Positions 24,398-32,931 of a stretch of 64,000 nucleotides of DNA are shown here, in pieces. Origin of the DNA: an uncultured Clostridia bacterium (GTDB lineage: Bacteria > Bacillota > Clostridia > TANB77 > CAG-508); the NCBI GenBank assembly GCA_934178475.1, contig CAKPQH010000007.1, forward strand, positions 1-64,000. The letters are read 5' to 3'. A program made the translations under genes and the position numbers. The notes under the pieces are model-generated. The model saw nothing but the letters and a program-made list of their open reading frames with translations. It was not told where the DNA came from and made no database searches. How positions within the stretch are numbered: the stretch's first letter is position 1; every line of letters starts with the position of its first letter.

Positions 24398-26372
24398 ATG
24401 AGTTTAAGTAGCAAAAAGAAATTGTTTAAATTTTTGATTATAATAGGGATGATTTTGATTATATTAATAATTCGTTTGGCATATATTCAATTTATTCAAG
24501 GAAAGGAACTTCAAAATTTAGCATATGAGCAGTTAGTTAAAGAAAGAAATATTAATTCTAAAAGAGGAACTATATATGATTCAACTGGAAAATATATTTT
24601 AGCAGTAAGTTATACTGTTCCAACGATAACAATTAATCCTACTAATATTTCTAACGAGAATAAAGAGAAAGTTGCACGTAAGCTTGCAGAGATTTTTGAG
24701 CTTGACTATGATAAGGTTTTAAAAAAGGTAAAAAAAAGGAGTTCAATAGAAACAATTGCTAAAAAGGTAGATAAAAATAAAGCAGATGAACTTAGAAAAT
24801 GGCTTATTGAAAATAACATAAATACAGGTATTAATATAGATGAGGATACGAAAAGATACTATCCATATTCAACTTTAGCTTCACAGGTAATTGGCTTTTG
24901 TGGGGCAGATAATCAAGGATTAGATGGTGTTGAGGCTAAATATGATGAAATACTTTCTGGAAAAAAACGGTTCTATTGCAAGATCGACAGATGCGACAGG
25001 AACAAAAATTGGAGATGAGAGCGAAATATATAATGCAGCTACAGATGGTAAAAGTGTGATTCTTTCAATTGATATGACTATACAGTCTATTGCTGAAAAA
25101 TATCTAGAAGAAGCATGTATTGATAATGTGTGTACAGATGGTGGAAATATTGTTATAATGAACCCTAAAACAGGTGATATATTAGCAATGGCTACATATC
25201 CAGGATATAATTTAAATGAACCGTATACAATTAATAATGAAGAATTGTTAAATGTTTGGGAAAATTTAGAGCAAGGTGAAAAGAGTAGAAATTTACAACA
25301 AATGTGGAGAAATAAGGCTATATCAGATACATATGAACCAGGGTCTGTTTTTAAGTTAGTTACATCATCAGTAGCTTTAGAAGAAGGAATTACAGATACT
25401 GATAAGTCGGGAGAGTTTTGTTGTACTGGTGGAATTACAATTGCAGGAAGATATATAAAATGTTGGAGGTATTATAGACCACATGGACCTGAGTCACTAA
25501 GGCAAGCACTTATGAATTCATGCAATCCTGTATTTATTGGATTAGGACAAAAAATAGGAGTAGAAATATATTTTAAATATTTAGAAAAATTTGGATTACT
25601 TAATAAAACTGGAGTTAAACTTCCAGGTGAAGCTAATAGTATATTTATTGCTAAAGATAAGTGTGGACCTGTTGAACTTGCTACTATTAGTTTTGGACAG
25701 CGTTTTGAAATTACTCCAATACAACTTGCTACAGCAGTTTCTGCAATTGCTAATGGTGGAGATTTACTTACACCTAGAATTGTTAAAGGAGAAATTAATG
25801 AGGAGACAGGAGAAGTAACTGAATATGAAGTTGAAAATAAAGGGAGAGTTATATCAAAAGAAACTTCGGAGAAAGTTTTAAGTATGATGGAATCTGTTGT
25901 ATCAGAAGGAACTGGTAAAAATGCAAAGGTTGCTGGATATAAAATAGGAGGAAAAACAGGAACATCAGAAGATGGTGTAAATACAGGTAAATATGTTACT
26001 TCATTTTGTGGAGTTGCTCCTACAAATGATCCTGAGGTTGTATGTTTAGTTACTTTATATAATCCAACAGGAGAAGGAGGACACCAAGGAGGAGGAGTTG
26101 CGGCACCTGTCGGGGGACAGATTTTGTCAGAAGTATTACCTTATTTGGAAGTAGAGCAAGGAAATCAAGAAGAGATTGAAGAAAAAGAAGAAATAAAAAT
26201 GCCTGATGTGAAAGGGAAAACAGTAAAAGAGGCAGAAAAGATTTTAAAAGAAGTAGGATTGGAAGTTAAACTGGAAAATGAAGAAATAAATAAAGATGAA
26301 GTTATTGTAAAAAATCAAATACCTGAATCTGGAATTAATGTATATAAAGGAAGATGTGTTTATATTGATTAA
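24398..26372 (+). pseudogene. ftsI: FtsI/SpoVD-type penicillin-binding protein interrupted by a frameshift
   Basis: A class B transpeptidase for septal or spore peptidoglycan. Frame 1 (24398-25018) carries the membrane anchor and dimerisation domain (RGTIYDSTGKYILA). The other frame, from about 24968 to 26372, carries the transpeptidase with active-site Ser in PGSVFK, MNSCNPV and GGKTGTSED. It ends in one PASTA domain (MPDVKGKTVKEAEKIL), as in SpoVD. The frames meet at a run of seven A (24961-24967): GGA AAA AAA CGG must become GGA AAA AAC GGT, so one A is in excess. Since this may be the dcw-cluster division enzyme, a sequencing error or transcript slippage at the A-run is at least as likely as true decay. 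GGAGG precedes ATG 24398. Confidence 0.8.
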
Positions 26373-26390
26373 AATATATTAAAAGAAATA

Positions 26391-26419
26391 TTTACAAATA
26401 ATATAAATAATGATATTAT
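26391..26419 (+). promoter_or_regulatory. Putative promoter of fhs
   Basis: TTTACA (26391-26396) and TATTAT (26414-26419) with a 17-base spacer. Confidence 0.4.
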
Positions 26420-26444
26420 AATAAAAAAATTGGTGGGTGATAAT

Positions 26445-28106
26445 ATGACTGATATAGAAATAGCAAGAGCTACAAAACTTGAAAGAATAAATGAAATAGC
26501 AAAAAAAATAGGACTAAAAGAAGAAGAAATAGAAGAGTATGGAAAATATAAAGCAAAAATAAATGAAAATGCATTTGAAAGATTGAAAAATAAAAAAGAT
26601 GGAAAACTAGTATTAGTTACAGCAATGAATCCTACACCATTAGGAGAAGGGAAAACAACAGTATCAATAGCAATAGCTGATGGATTAAATCAATTGAATG
26701 AAAATGCAGTTTTAGCACTTAGAGAACCATCATTAGGACCAGTATTTGGAATAAAAGGTGGTGCTACAGGTGGAGGAAAGGTACAGGTTGCACCAATGGA
26801 AGACATAAACCTTCATTTTACTGGTGATATACATGCAATTACATCTGCTAATAATTTACTATCTGCAATGATAGACAATCATATATATTATGGAAATAGT
26901 TTGAATTTTAAAGAAGTTACATGGAAAAGATGTATGGATTTAAATGATAGACAATTAAGAAAAATTGAGACAGGGCTTTCAGGGGAAAGCAAAATTGTGC
27001 CAAGGATAGATGGATTTGATATAACAGTAGCTTCTGAAATAATGGCAATACTATGTCTATCAAAAGATATTAGAGATTTAGAAGAAAAAATAGGAAATAT
27101 AATAGTTGGTTATAATATAGAAGATAAGCCAATATTTGCTAGAGATTTAAAAGCAGAAGGAGCAATGGCTGTTTTATTAAAAGATGCAATAAATCCTAAT
27201 TTGGTACAAAGTTTAGAGCATACACCTGCAATTATACATGGGGGACCTTTTGCTAATATAGCTCATGGATGTAATTCTATTAGAGCTACAGAAATTGCAC
27301 TAAAATTGGGAGACTATGTTATTACTGAAGCGGGATTTGGTTCTGATTTAGGAGCAGAAAAATTTTTAGATATTAAATGTAGAAAAGAAAATTTAAAACC
27401 AAGTGTTGTTGTATGTGTGGCAACTATAAAAGCAATAAAATACCATGGTGGAGCATCAAAAGAAGAAGTGTTAAACAAAAATGATGAAGCTTTAGAAAAT
27501 GGAATGCATAATTTATATAAGCATATAGATAATTTGAAAAATGTATATGGATTAAATGTAATAGTAGCATTAAATAAATATAATACTGACTTAGATGAAG
27601 AAATAAAATTTGTAAAAGAACAGATTGAAGGAAGAGGTTATAAATTTAGCATTGTAGAAGGTTGGGCAAAAGGTGGAGAAGGAGCAAAAGATATTTCTGA
27701 AAAGATAATTGAGTTAGCTAAAAATGAAAAAAATCTTACTCTAGCTTATAAAGATGAAGATAGTGTAAAGGATAAAATATTGCAAGTAGCTCAAAAAATA
27801 TACGGAGCAGAAAATGTGGAATATACAGAAGAAGCAGAGAAAAATATAAAAAGAATAGAATTAATGGGATATGGAAATTTACCAATATGTATTGCAAAGA
27901 CACAGTATTCACTTTCAGATGATCCTAAAAAACTTGAATGTAATGATAAGTTTGATATTACAGTAAGAGACGTAGTATTAAAAGCAGGCGCTGGATTTAT
28001 AGTAGTATTAGCAGGAAAAATAATGACTATGCCAGGACTTCCAAAAGTACCAGCAGCAGAAAACATTGGATTTGATGAAAAAGAAAATATTAAAGGAATA
28101 TTTTAA
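26445..28106 (+). CDS. fhs: Formate-tetrahydrofolate ligase
   Basis: This enzyme makes 10-formyl-THF from formate, THF and ATP, feeding purine and one-carbon metabolism. It is nearly universal in Clostridia. The 553-residue protein has the P-loop TPLGEGKTT, LREPSLGPVFGIKGGATGGG, NLHFTGDIHAIT, TEAGFGSDLGAEKF and the C-terminal GFIVVLAGKIMTMPGLPKVP. I chose ATG 26445 behind GGTGGGTGAT. A REP-like palindrome follows the stop by two bases. Its one-carbon pathway partners are not in the window. Confidence 0.96.
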   Translation: MTDIEIARATKLERINEIAKKIGLKEEEIEEYGKYKAKINENAFERLKNKKDGKLVLVTAMNPTPLGEGKTTVSIAIADGLNQLNENAVLALREPSLGPVFGIKGGATGGGKVQVAPMEDINLHFTGDIHAITSANNLLSAMIDNHIYYGNSLNFKEVTWKRCMDLNDRQLRKIETGLSGESKIVPRIDGFDITVASEIMAILCLSKDIRDLEEKIGNIIVGYNIEDKPIFARDLKAEGAMAVLLKDAINPNLVQSLEHTPAIIHGGPFANIAHGCNSIRATEIALKLGDYVITEAGFGSDLGAEKFLDIKCRKENLKPSVVVCVATIKAIKYHGGASKEEVLNKNDEALENGMHNLYKHIDNLKNVYGLNVIVALNKYNTDLDEEIKFVKEQIEGRGYKFSIVEGWAKGGEGAKDISEKIIELAKNEKNLTLAYKDEDSVKDKILQVAQKIYGAENVEYTEEAEKNIKRIELMGYGNLPICIAKTQYSLSDDPKKLECNDKFDITVRDVVLKAGAGFIVVLAGKIMTMPGLPKVPAAENIGFDEKENIKGIF

Positions 28107-28108
28107 AA

Positions 28109-28156
28109 TGGGGACAGTCCTTTTTTGAAAATTTTTTCAAAAAAGGACTGTCCCCA
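28109..28156. repeat. REP-like palindrome, copy 3
   Basis: Two perfect 23-base arms (TGGGGACAGTCCTTTTTTG plus AAAA, and the reverse complement) with a two-base centre. It lies between the fhs stop and gpr. Confidence 0.85.
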
Positions 28157-28205
28157 GAATAAAAACTTGCTTTTTTTAGATAATATAAAAAAAGGAGGTT
28201 TTTTT

Positions 28206-29141
28206 ATGTACAATTTTAGAACAGATTTAGCTGTTGAAAGAAGAGATATTTATAAAAATGCTAATAAATTGGAAAATATTGATGGAATTGAAAGTGAAGA
28301 AGAATTAGTAAATGATAATATTGGTGTTACAAGAGTTAAAGTTACTAATAATAATGGAGAAAAAGCTATTGGAAAACCAATAGGAACATATATTACAATT
28401 GATATTAAAAATTTAAAGTTAGCAGATGAAGATGAGATTCAAAAGGCATCTGAAACATTACAAAAGGAATTAAAAGTTATTATAGAGAAACATGTTAATT
28501 CTAAAGATGACATTTTGGTTGTAGGTTTGGGGAATATATATGTTACACCAGACTCATTAGGTCCAAAGGTAGTAAATGAGATAGATGTAACAAGACATAT
28601 TATTAAATATATGCCACAGTATATAGATGAAAATACAAGACCTGTTAGTGCAGTTTCACCCGGCGTTTTGGGAACAACTGGTATTGAAACTGTTGAGATT
28701 TTAAAAGGAATAGTTGATAATGTAAAGCCTAAATTAATTATTGTTATTGATGCATTAGCTTCAAGAAGTATTGAAAGAATAAGCAGTAGTATACAAATTT
28801 CTGACACAGGGATTGTACCAGGAGCAGGAGTTGGAAATACTAGAAAGGAACTTTCTATAAATACATTAAATGTTCCAGTTATTGCACTTGGAATACCAAC
28901 AGTTGTGGAATCTGCGGTGATGGTAAATGATTGCTTAGATTTGTTTATAAAGAAATTACAAGATGAAGCAAAATCAAATGATTATTTAAATGAATTAAAG
29001 GAAAAAGATAATTATGAAGAAATAAAAGAAGCTTTAATACCAAATGATTATAATATGATTGTAACTCCAAAAGAAATAGATGAACTTATTGAAAATATGA
29101 AAGATGTTGTGGCAAGAGGAATTAATTTTTCGGTAAATTAG
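28206..29141 (+). CDS. gpr: Germination protease GPR
   Basis: GPR degrades small acid-soluble spore proteins during germination, so the organism forms endospores. At 311 residues it has family length. Conserved parts seen are FRTDLAVERRD at the N-terminus (the region containing the zymogen propeptide and its self-cleavage site), LVVGLGNIYVTPDSLGP, VSAVSPGVLGTTGIET, VIDALASRS, SDTGIVPGAGVGN and VIALGIPTVV. I chose ATG 28206 behind AAAGGAGG; the open frame upstream runs into the palindrome. Confidence 0.95.
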   Translation: MYNFRTDLAVERRDIYKNANKLENIDGIESEEELVNDNIGVTRVKVTNNNGEKAIGKPIGTYITIDIKNLKLADEDEIQKASETLQKELKVIIEKHVNSKDDILVVGLGNIYVTPDSLGPKVVNEIDVTRHIIKYMPQYIDENTRPVSAVSPGVLGTTGIETVEILKGIVDNVKPKLIIVIDALASRSIERISSSIQISDTGIVPGAGVGNTRKELSINTLNVPVIALGIPTVVESAVMVNDCLDLFIKKLQDEAKSNDYLNELKEKDNYEEIKEALIPNDYNMIVTPKEIDELIENMKDVVARGINFSVN

Positions 29142-29171
29142 AAGTTGATATAATATTTTTTGAATTATCTC

Positions 29172-29201
29172 TTGACAAAATTATATAAAAAAGTCTAAAA
29201 T
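29172..29201 (+). promoter_or_regulatory. Promoter of the GLUG-protein leader
   Basis: TTGACA (29172-29177), 18-base spacer, TAAAAT (29196-29201). The start site would lie just before the Shine-Dalgarno of the small leader ORF. Confidence 0.6.
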
Positions 29202-29226
29202 CATATATATGAAAAGGGGTAAAAGA

Positions 29227-29328
29227 ATGCTAAGGATAAGAAGTAAAGTAAATTATCAATATATGGGAGATAAAAGTAATTTAGTGGATAAAATAAATGG
29301 AATAAAAATAAGACTAGCTTATTACTAA
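29227..29328 (+). CDS. Possible 33-residue leader peptide
   Basis: The ORF has an AAGGGG site seven bases before ATG. It encodes a basic peptide starting MLRIRSKVNYQYMGDK and ending IRLAYY. It covers the 5' arms of all three helices of the structured leader, and its stop codon lies in the terminal loop (29326-29328), so translation would disrupt the structure. I do not recognise the peptide. Confidence 0.35.
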   Translation: MLRIRSKVNYQYMGDKSNLVDKINGIKIRLAYY

Positions 29329-29369
29329 AAAAGTAATAAGAATGAGGTCTTATTTTGTGCTTTTTATCT
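29268..29369 (+). promoter_or_regulatory. Conserved three-helix leader RNA, copy 1
   Basis: Outer helix AGATAAAAG with CTTTTTATCT (29268-29276, 29360-29369). Middle helix AAAATAAGAC with GTCTTATTTT (29305-29314, 29347-29356). Inner helix CTTATTAC with GTAATAAG (29318-29325, 29333-29340), with loop TAAAAAA. The homologous structure is at 36371-36464. Both precede pilin-like genes. It resembles an attenuator. Confidence 0.6.
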
Positions 29370-29397
29370 AAATAACGAAAAATATAGGGGGAAAAAA

Positions 29398-31902
29398 ATG
29401 AAGATTAGAATAAGAAACAAAACAGGTATTACATTGATAACATTAGTAATTACAATCATAGTGTTACTAATACTAGCAGGAGTATCAATAAGTATGATAA
29501 CAAGTCAAGATGGAATACTAAAGAAGACAACAGCAGCAAAAGAGACAACGTATAAGGCAACAGAAAAAGAAAAGATTAGTAGGGCGTTTTCAAGTGGTGT
29601 TATAGAAAAGTATGAAAAAAATGAAGATATAGTAAGTTTGGCTAATTTTAAGGATAAACTATACGGACAAAAAGGAAATAGTTTTACTATAATTGATAAT
29701 GGTGATACAAGTTTTACCGTTGTAACGGATGATAATGAAGAATATGAATATATAGTTAAACAAAATGGTGAAGTAACAGAAATGCAATATGAAAAATGGA
29801 ATCTAGATGTTACTGAGCCAACAGAAAAAACAAATTCGGAGATTCATATAAAATTGCCATCAGAACTTAAATGGTTAGCTAATCAGGTTAATGATGGAAA
29901 TTCATTTAAAGGTTATACTATTTATTTGGATAACAATTTAGATTTTTTTGCTAGAAAAGATGAAAGCGGACAATGGGAAAATAGTAGAAATGAACAATAT
30001 AGTTGGATTCCTATAGGATTGACATATGCTAATAGACTAGAAGCAACATTTGATGGAAACGGACATACAATAAAAGGAATTTATGTTACTTTAACAGACA
30101 AATATGGTGGAATATTTGGAAATGCTAATACTATAAGAAACTTAATTGTGAAAAGTAGTTATATTAAAAGTACATCTACTGCTGGAGGAATAGCTGGTGC
30201 AATAAGAGAGGGAATTTTGGAAAATTGCTATAATATTAATACGGAGGTCATAGTAACAGCAGAGCAGGCTGCGGGAGGATTAGTTGGACAATTTACTGGA
30301 ACTAATATAACTAAATGCTATAATACGGGAAAAATATTAACAGAGGGAAAAATAGCTGGTGGTATTGTAGGATTATCTAAAGATGGAAATATAGAAAATT
30401 GTTATAATATTGGTAATGTTTCTGGAAAAAATCAATTTATTTCAGGAGTAATTGGATATATTGCAAATGAAAAAAGTTTCAATATATTTAATTGCTACAA
30501 TTTGGGAAATATTGAGGGAGATAAAGGTTGTGTTTCTGGAGTAGTTTCGATTGTTACTGGAGAGCAACCTAAAATAGAAAATTGTTATAATGCAGGAGAT
30601 ATACGCGGAAATGGAGAAATTGTAGGAGGATTGCTTGGATGGATGGATTGCAACAATATGACTGTAAAAAGTTGTTACAACAAAGGTGAAGTGGTTAATG
30701 GAGGAAAATTCACAAGTGGTGTATTGGCTTATGCTACAAAAGCAAATGAAATTACAATAGAGAATTGTTATAATGTTGGAAATGTAACTGGAGAAGGTAT
30801 GTTTACATCTGGAGTAGTAAGCACAGATAATTCTGGCACGGTAAAGAAGTGCTATAATACAGGAAATATAAATGGCAAAAGTGATTTTATTGGCGGTGTA
30901 GTAGCCTTGAATAATGAAAATAGTAAAATTGAAGAATGCTATAATAATGGAAATGTAGATGGAACAGCTGATGGTACAGGAGGAGTTGCTGGTGCATCTT
31001 CTGGAAATGTTTTATCATGCTATAATACAGGAAAAGTTACAAATACAACAGGAGAACGTGTAGGAGGAATAATGGGAGAACTACAAGGCACAGTTTCGTT
31101 GTGTTATAATAAAGGTGAAGTAATTGGAAATAAATGTGTAGGTGGTATAGTAGGCATTGCATTTGGAAATATAAGTGAATGCTATAATAATGGAAATATA
31201 GAGGGAGTGACTGATTCTGTAGGAGGAGTTACAGGATCATCATCTGGAAATATTTTATCATGTTATAATACGGGAACAGTTAAAGATACAACAGGAGAAC
31301 GTGTAGGAGGAATTGCTGGTAATTTGGAAGGCACGATTTCTTTGTGTTACAATAAAGGTAAGATAATTGGAAATCAAAATGTAGGTGGTGTAATAGGTAT
31401 TACATTTGGAAATATAAGTGAATGTTATAATGAAGGCTCTGTAATATCGACAGGCTATGGAGAAATAGGAGGTATATGCGGACAAATAGGAATGAATCAT
31501 GCAGTTATTATTGAAAATTGTTACAACACGGGAGATATAATTGCAGATGCTTCGTCAACTGCGTATATAGGAGGAATTCTCGGATGGTTATCACAAACGG
31601 GTACTTCTGGAAAGATAATAAATAATTATAATATTGGAAAGATAGTTATTAAAGGTTCTGGAAATTCGAGTTATAGTGGAATAATAGGACGTATAGTTAC
31701 TGATAGTTTATCTAAATTTGAAATAGCTAATAATTATTTTATTGAAGGAACATTGCAAAAGGGAAGCAATATACAAGGACAATCAAAAAGAGGAGAAGAA
31801 ATGAAAACGAAAGATTTTGCAGAATTACTTGGGATGGAAAAATGGCAAATAATTAGTTCAAAAAATAATGGATATCCTATATTGAAAAATATCAAATATT
31901 AA
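29398..31902 (+). CDS. Pilin-like surface protein with GLUG repeats
   Basis: An 834-residue protein. A short basic leader ending KTG is followed by the prepilin-like helix ITLITLVITIIVLLILAG. After a linker of about 170 residues comes a long array of GLUG-type repeats (pattern CYN-G-[NDEK]-[IV], then GG[IV].G). I count 16 CYN motifs between about residues 275 and 710. The array should form a beta-helix-like rod. Within it a block of 81 codons is tandemly duplicated (30934-31176 and 31177-31419). The C-terminus has a small non-repeat end (LGMEKWQIISSKNNGYPIL), as in secreted GLUG adhesins. GGGGG precedes the ATG. The likely role is surface adhesion; the ligand is unknown. Confidence 0.82.
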   Translation: MKIRIRNKTGITLITLVITIIVLLILAGVSISMITSQDGILKKTTAAKETTYKATEKEKISRAFSSGVIEKYEKNEDIVSLANFKDKLYGQKGNSFTIIDNGDTSFTVVTDDNEEYEYIVKQNGEVTEMQYEKWNLDVTEPTEKTNSEIHIKLPSELKWLANQVNDGNSFKGYTIYLDNNLDFFARKDESGQWENSRNEQYSWIPIGLTYANRLEATFDGNGHTIKGIYVTLTDKYGGIFGNANTIRNLIVKSSYIKSTSTAGGIAGAIREGILENCYNINTEVIVTAEQAAGGLVGQFTGTNITKCYNTGKILTEGKIAGGIVGLSKDGNIENCYNIGNVSGKNQFISGVIGYIANEKSFNIFNCYNLGNIEGDKGCVSGVVSIVTGEQPKIENCYNAGDIRGNGEIVGGLLGWMDCNNMTVKSCYNKGEVVNGGKFTSGVLAYATKANEITIENCYNVGNVTGEGMFTSGVVSTDNSGTVKKCYNTGNINGKSDFIGGVVALNNENSKIEECYNNGNVDGTADGTGGVAGASSGNVLSCYNTGKVTNTTGERVGGIMGELQGTVSLCYNKGEVIGNKCVGGIVGIAFGNISECYNNGNIEGVTDSVGGVTGSSSGNILSCYNTGTVKDTTGERVGGIAGNLEGTISLCYNKGKIIGNQNVGGVIGITFGNISECYNEGSVISTGYGEIGGICGQIGMNHAVIIENCYNTGDIIADASSTAYIGGILGWLSQTGTSGKIINNYNIGKIVIKGSGNSSYSGIIGRIVTDSLSKFEIANNYFIEGTLQKGSNIQGQSKRGEEMKTKDFAELLGMEKWQIISSKNNGYPILKNIKY
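30934..31419 (+). repeat. Tandem duplication of 243 bp inside the GLUG array
   Basis: Two copies, 30934-31176 and 31177-31419, each exactly 81 codons and three GLUG repeats. Shared landmarks are SSSGN or ASSGN, TTGERVGGI and GNIS at matching positions. The copies have since diverged by scattered substitutions. Confidence 0.8.
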
Positions 31903-31923
31903 TTTTGAAAAGGGGGAAAGAAT

Positions 31924-32193
31924 TTGAATAATAAAAAAAATATTATAGTAATTTTATTATGTATTATTGTTTTTTCAATTATTATATATAGTGTTATAAG
32001 CAAAAAGAAAGAGAATATAGCACCAGAGAATAATATAGATGATAAAATAAATTCTAATATAACAGTTGAAGACAATTTTTATAATTCAAAAATAACAGAT
32101 AGCGAAAATAATTCGGGAATCAATAATAATAAAAAAATAGAATCAGAAAAAAATAGCAAAATGGAAAAACCAACTGTTACATTCATGGAATAG
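31924..32193 (+). CDS. Small single-pass membrane protein
   Basis: An 89-residue protein that I do not recognise. A hydrophobic segment (IIVILLCIIVFSIIIYSVI, about residues 8-26) is followed by KKK and a hydrophilic tail rich in Asn, Asp, Glu and Lys. The positive residues after the helix suggest the tail is cytoplasmic, though an exported tail is possible. It starts with TTG behind AAGGGGG, 21 bases after the GLUG gene, so the two are probably an operon and it may assist or anchor that protein. Confidence 0.55.
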   Translation: MNNKKNIIVILLCIIVFSIIIYSVISKKKENIAPENNIDDKINSNITVEDNFYNSKITDSENNSGINNNKKIESEKNSKMEKPTVTFME

Positions 32194-32293
32194 ATAGGAG
32201 AGTTTTATAATCTAAAAATGAAAAGTGTTGCAATTTTATAAAAATAACTAAGATTAATTCTTCAAGGGTTATGCTTTGCATAAGATAATAATA

Positions 32294-32334
32294 AAAATTG
32301 TGAGAATATTAAAATATTCTCACAATTTTTATTA
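32294..32334. terminator. Bidirectional terminator between convergent genes
   Basis: A 17-bp perfect stem, AAAATTGTGAGAATATT (32294-32310) with its reverse complement (32313-32329), has T-rich sequence on the + side and A-rich on the other. It serves the gene at 31924 and ysxC on the opposite strand. Confidence 0.85.
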
Positions 32335-32916
32335 TTATATATATTTTTCAATTTCATTCCAAACTTGCTCAGTATAAATTTTCTTTTCAGAAGAGAAAGG
32401 AAACATATCTTTATCCATTAAAGGATTAATTTGTTTTTGAAGGGCAAGTGTTGTATCTTGAACTTTTGTAGGTGCTATTTTATCAGCTTTGTTTGCCAAG
32501 ATTATAAATGGATGATTAGATGATATTATATAGTTATACATAAGTTTGTCATTCTCAGTTGGATTGTGTCTTATATCTATAAGGAAAATTATTAAAGAGA
32601 TATTTTGTCTGTTAAAGAGATATTCTTCAATAAAGTTGCCAACTTTTTCTTGTTCCGTTTTTGACATTTTGCTATATCCATAACCAGGTAAGTCAACAAA
32701 ATAGAATTTTTCATCAATATTATAAAAATTTATTTGTCTAGTTTTACCAGGCTCAGAGCTTGTTCTTGCAAGTTTTTTTCTATTAATCATTGTATTGACA
32801 AAACTTGATTTTCCAACATTTGATTTTCCAACCAAAACAATTTCTGGTAAGTTTCCTTTAGGATATTGTTTTGGTGACACTGCTGAAACTTCAAACTGGG
32901 GATTTTTTACTATCAT
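32335..32916 (-). CDS. ysxC: Ribosome-biogenesis GTPase YsxC (EngB)
   Basis: A TRAFAC-class GTPase needed for 50S subunit assembly. At 193 residues it has GKSNVGKSS (residues 30-38), the DLPGYGYSKM G3 block, LANKADKI (G4 NKxD) and the C-terminal FPFSSEKK (G5). AGGAGA precedes its ATG on the minus strand. It follows serS with a 15-base gap, an unusual neighbour, since ysxC is commonly beside lon or clpX. Confidence 0.94.
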   Translation of the reverse strand: MIVKNPQFEVSAVSPKQYPKGNLPEIVLVGKSNVGKSSFVNTMINRKKLARTSSEPGKTRQINFYNIDEKFYFVDLPGYGYSKMSKTEQEKVGNFIEEYLFNRQNISLIIFLIDIRHNPTENDKLMYNYIISSNHPFIILANKADKIAPTKVQDTTLALQKQINPLMDKDMFPFSSEKKIYTEQVWNEIEKYI

Positions 32917-32931
32917 ATTTTTTCTCCTATA

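Noticed and set aside
24961..24967. Programmed ribosomal frameshifting at A-AAA-AAC
   Set aside because: The heptamer resembles a -1 slippery site, but a +1 (or -2) change is needed to restore the frame here. A homopolymer error or transcript slippage is the simpler reading.
29150..29397. c-di-GMP or other known riboswitch upstream of the pilin-like genes
   Set aside because: I looked for the conserved cores of c-di-GMP-I, c-di-GMP-II and preQ1 riboswitches and did not find them. The structure appears to be a different motif.
29398..31902. CRISPR-like regular repeats
   Set aside because: The periodicity comes from degenerate protein repeats (GLUG) in one long reading frame, not from identical DNA repeats with spacers.
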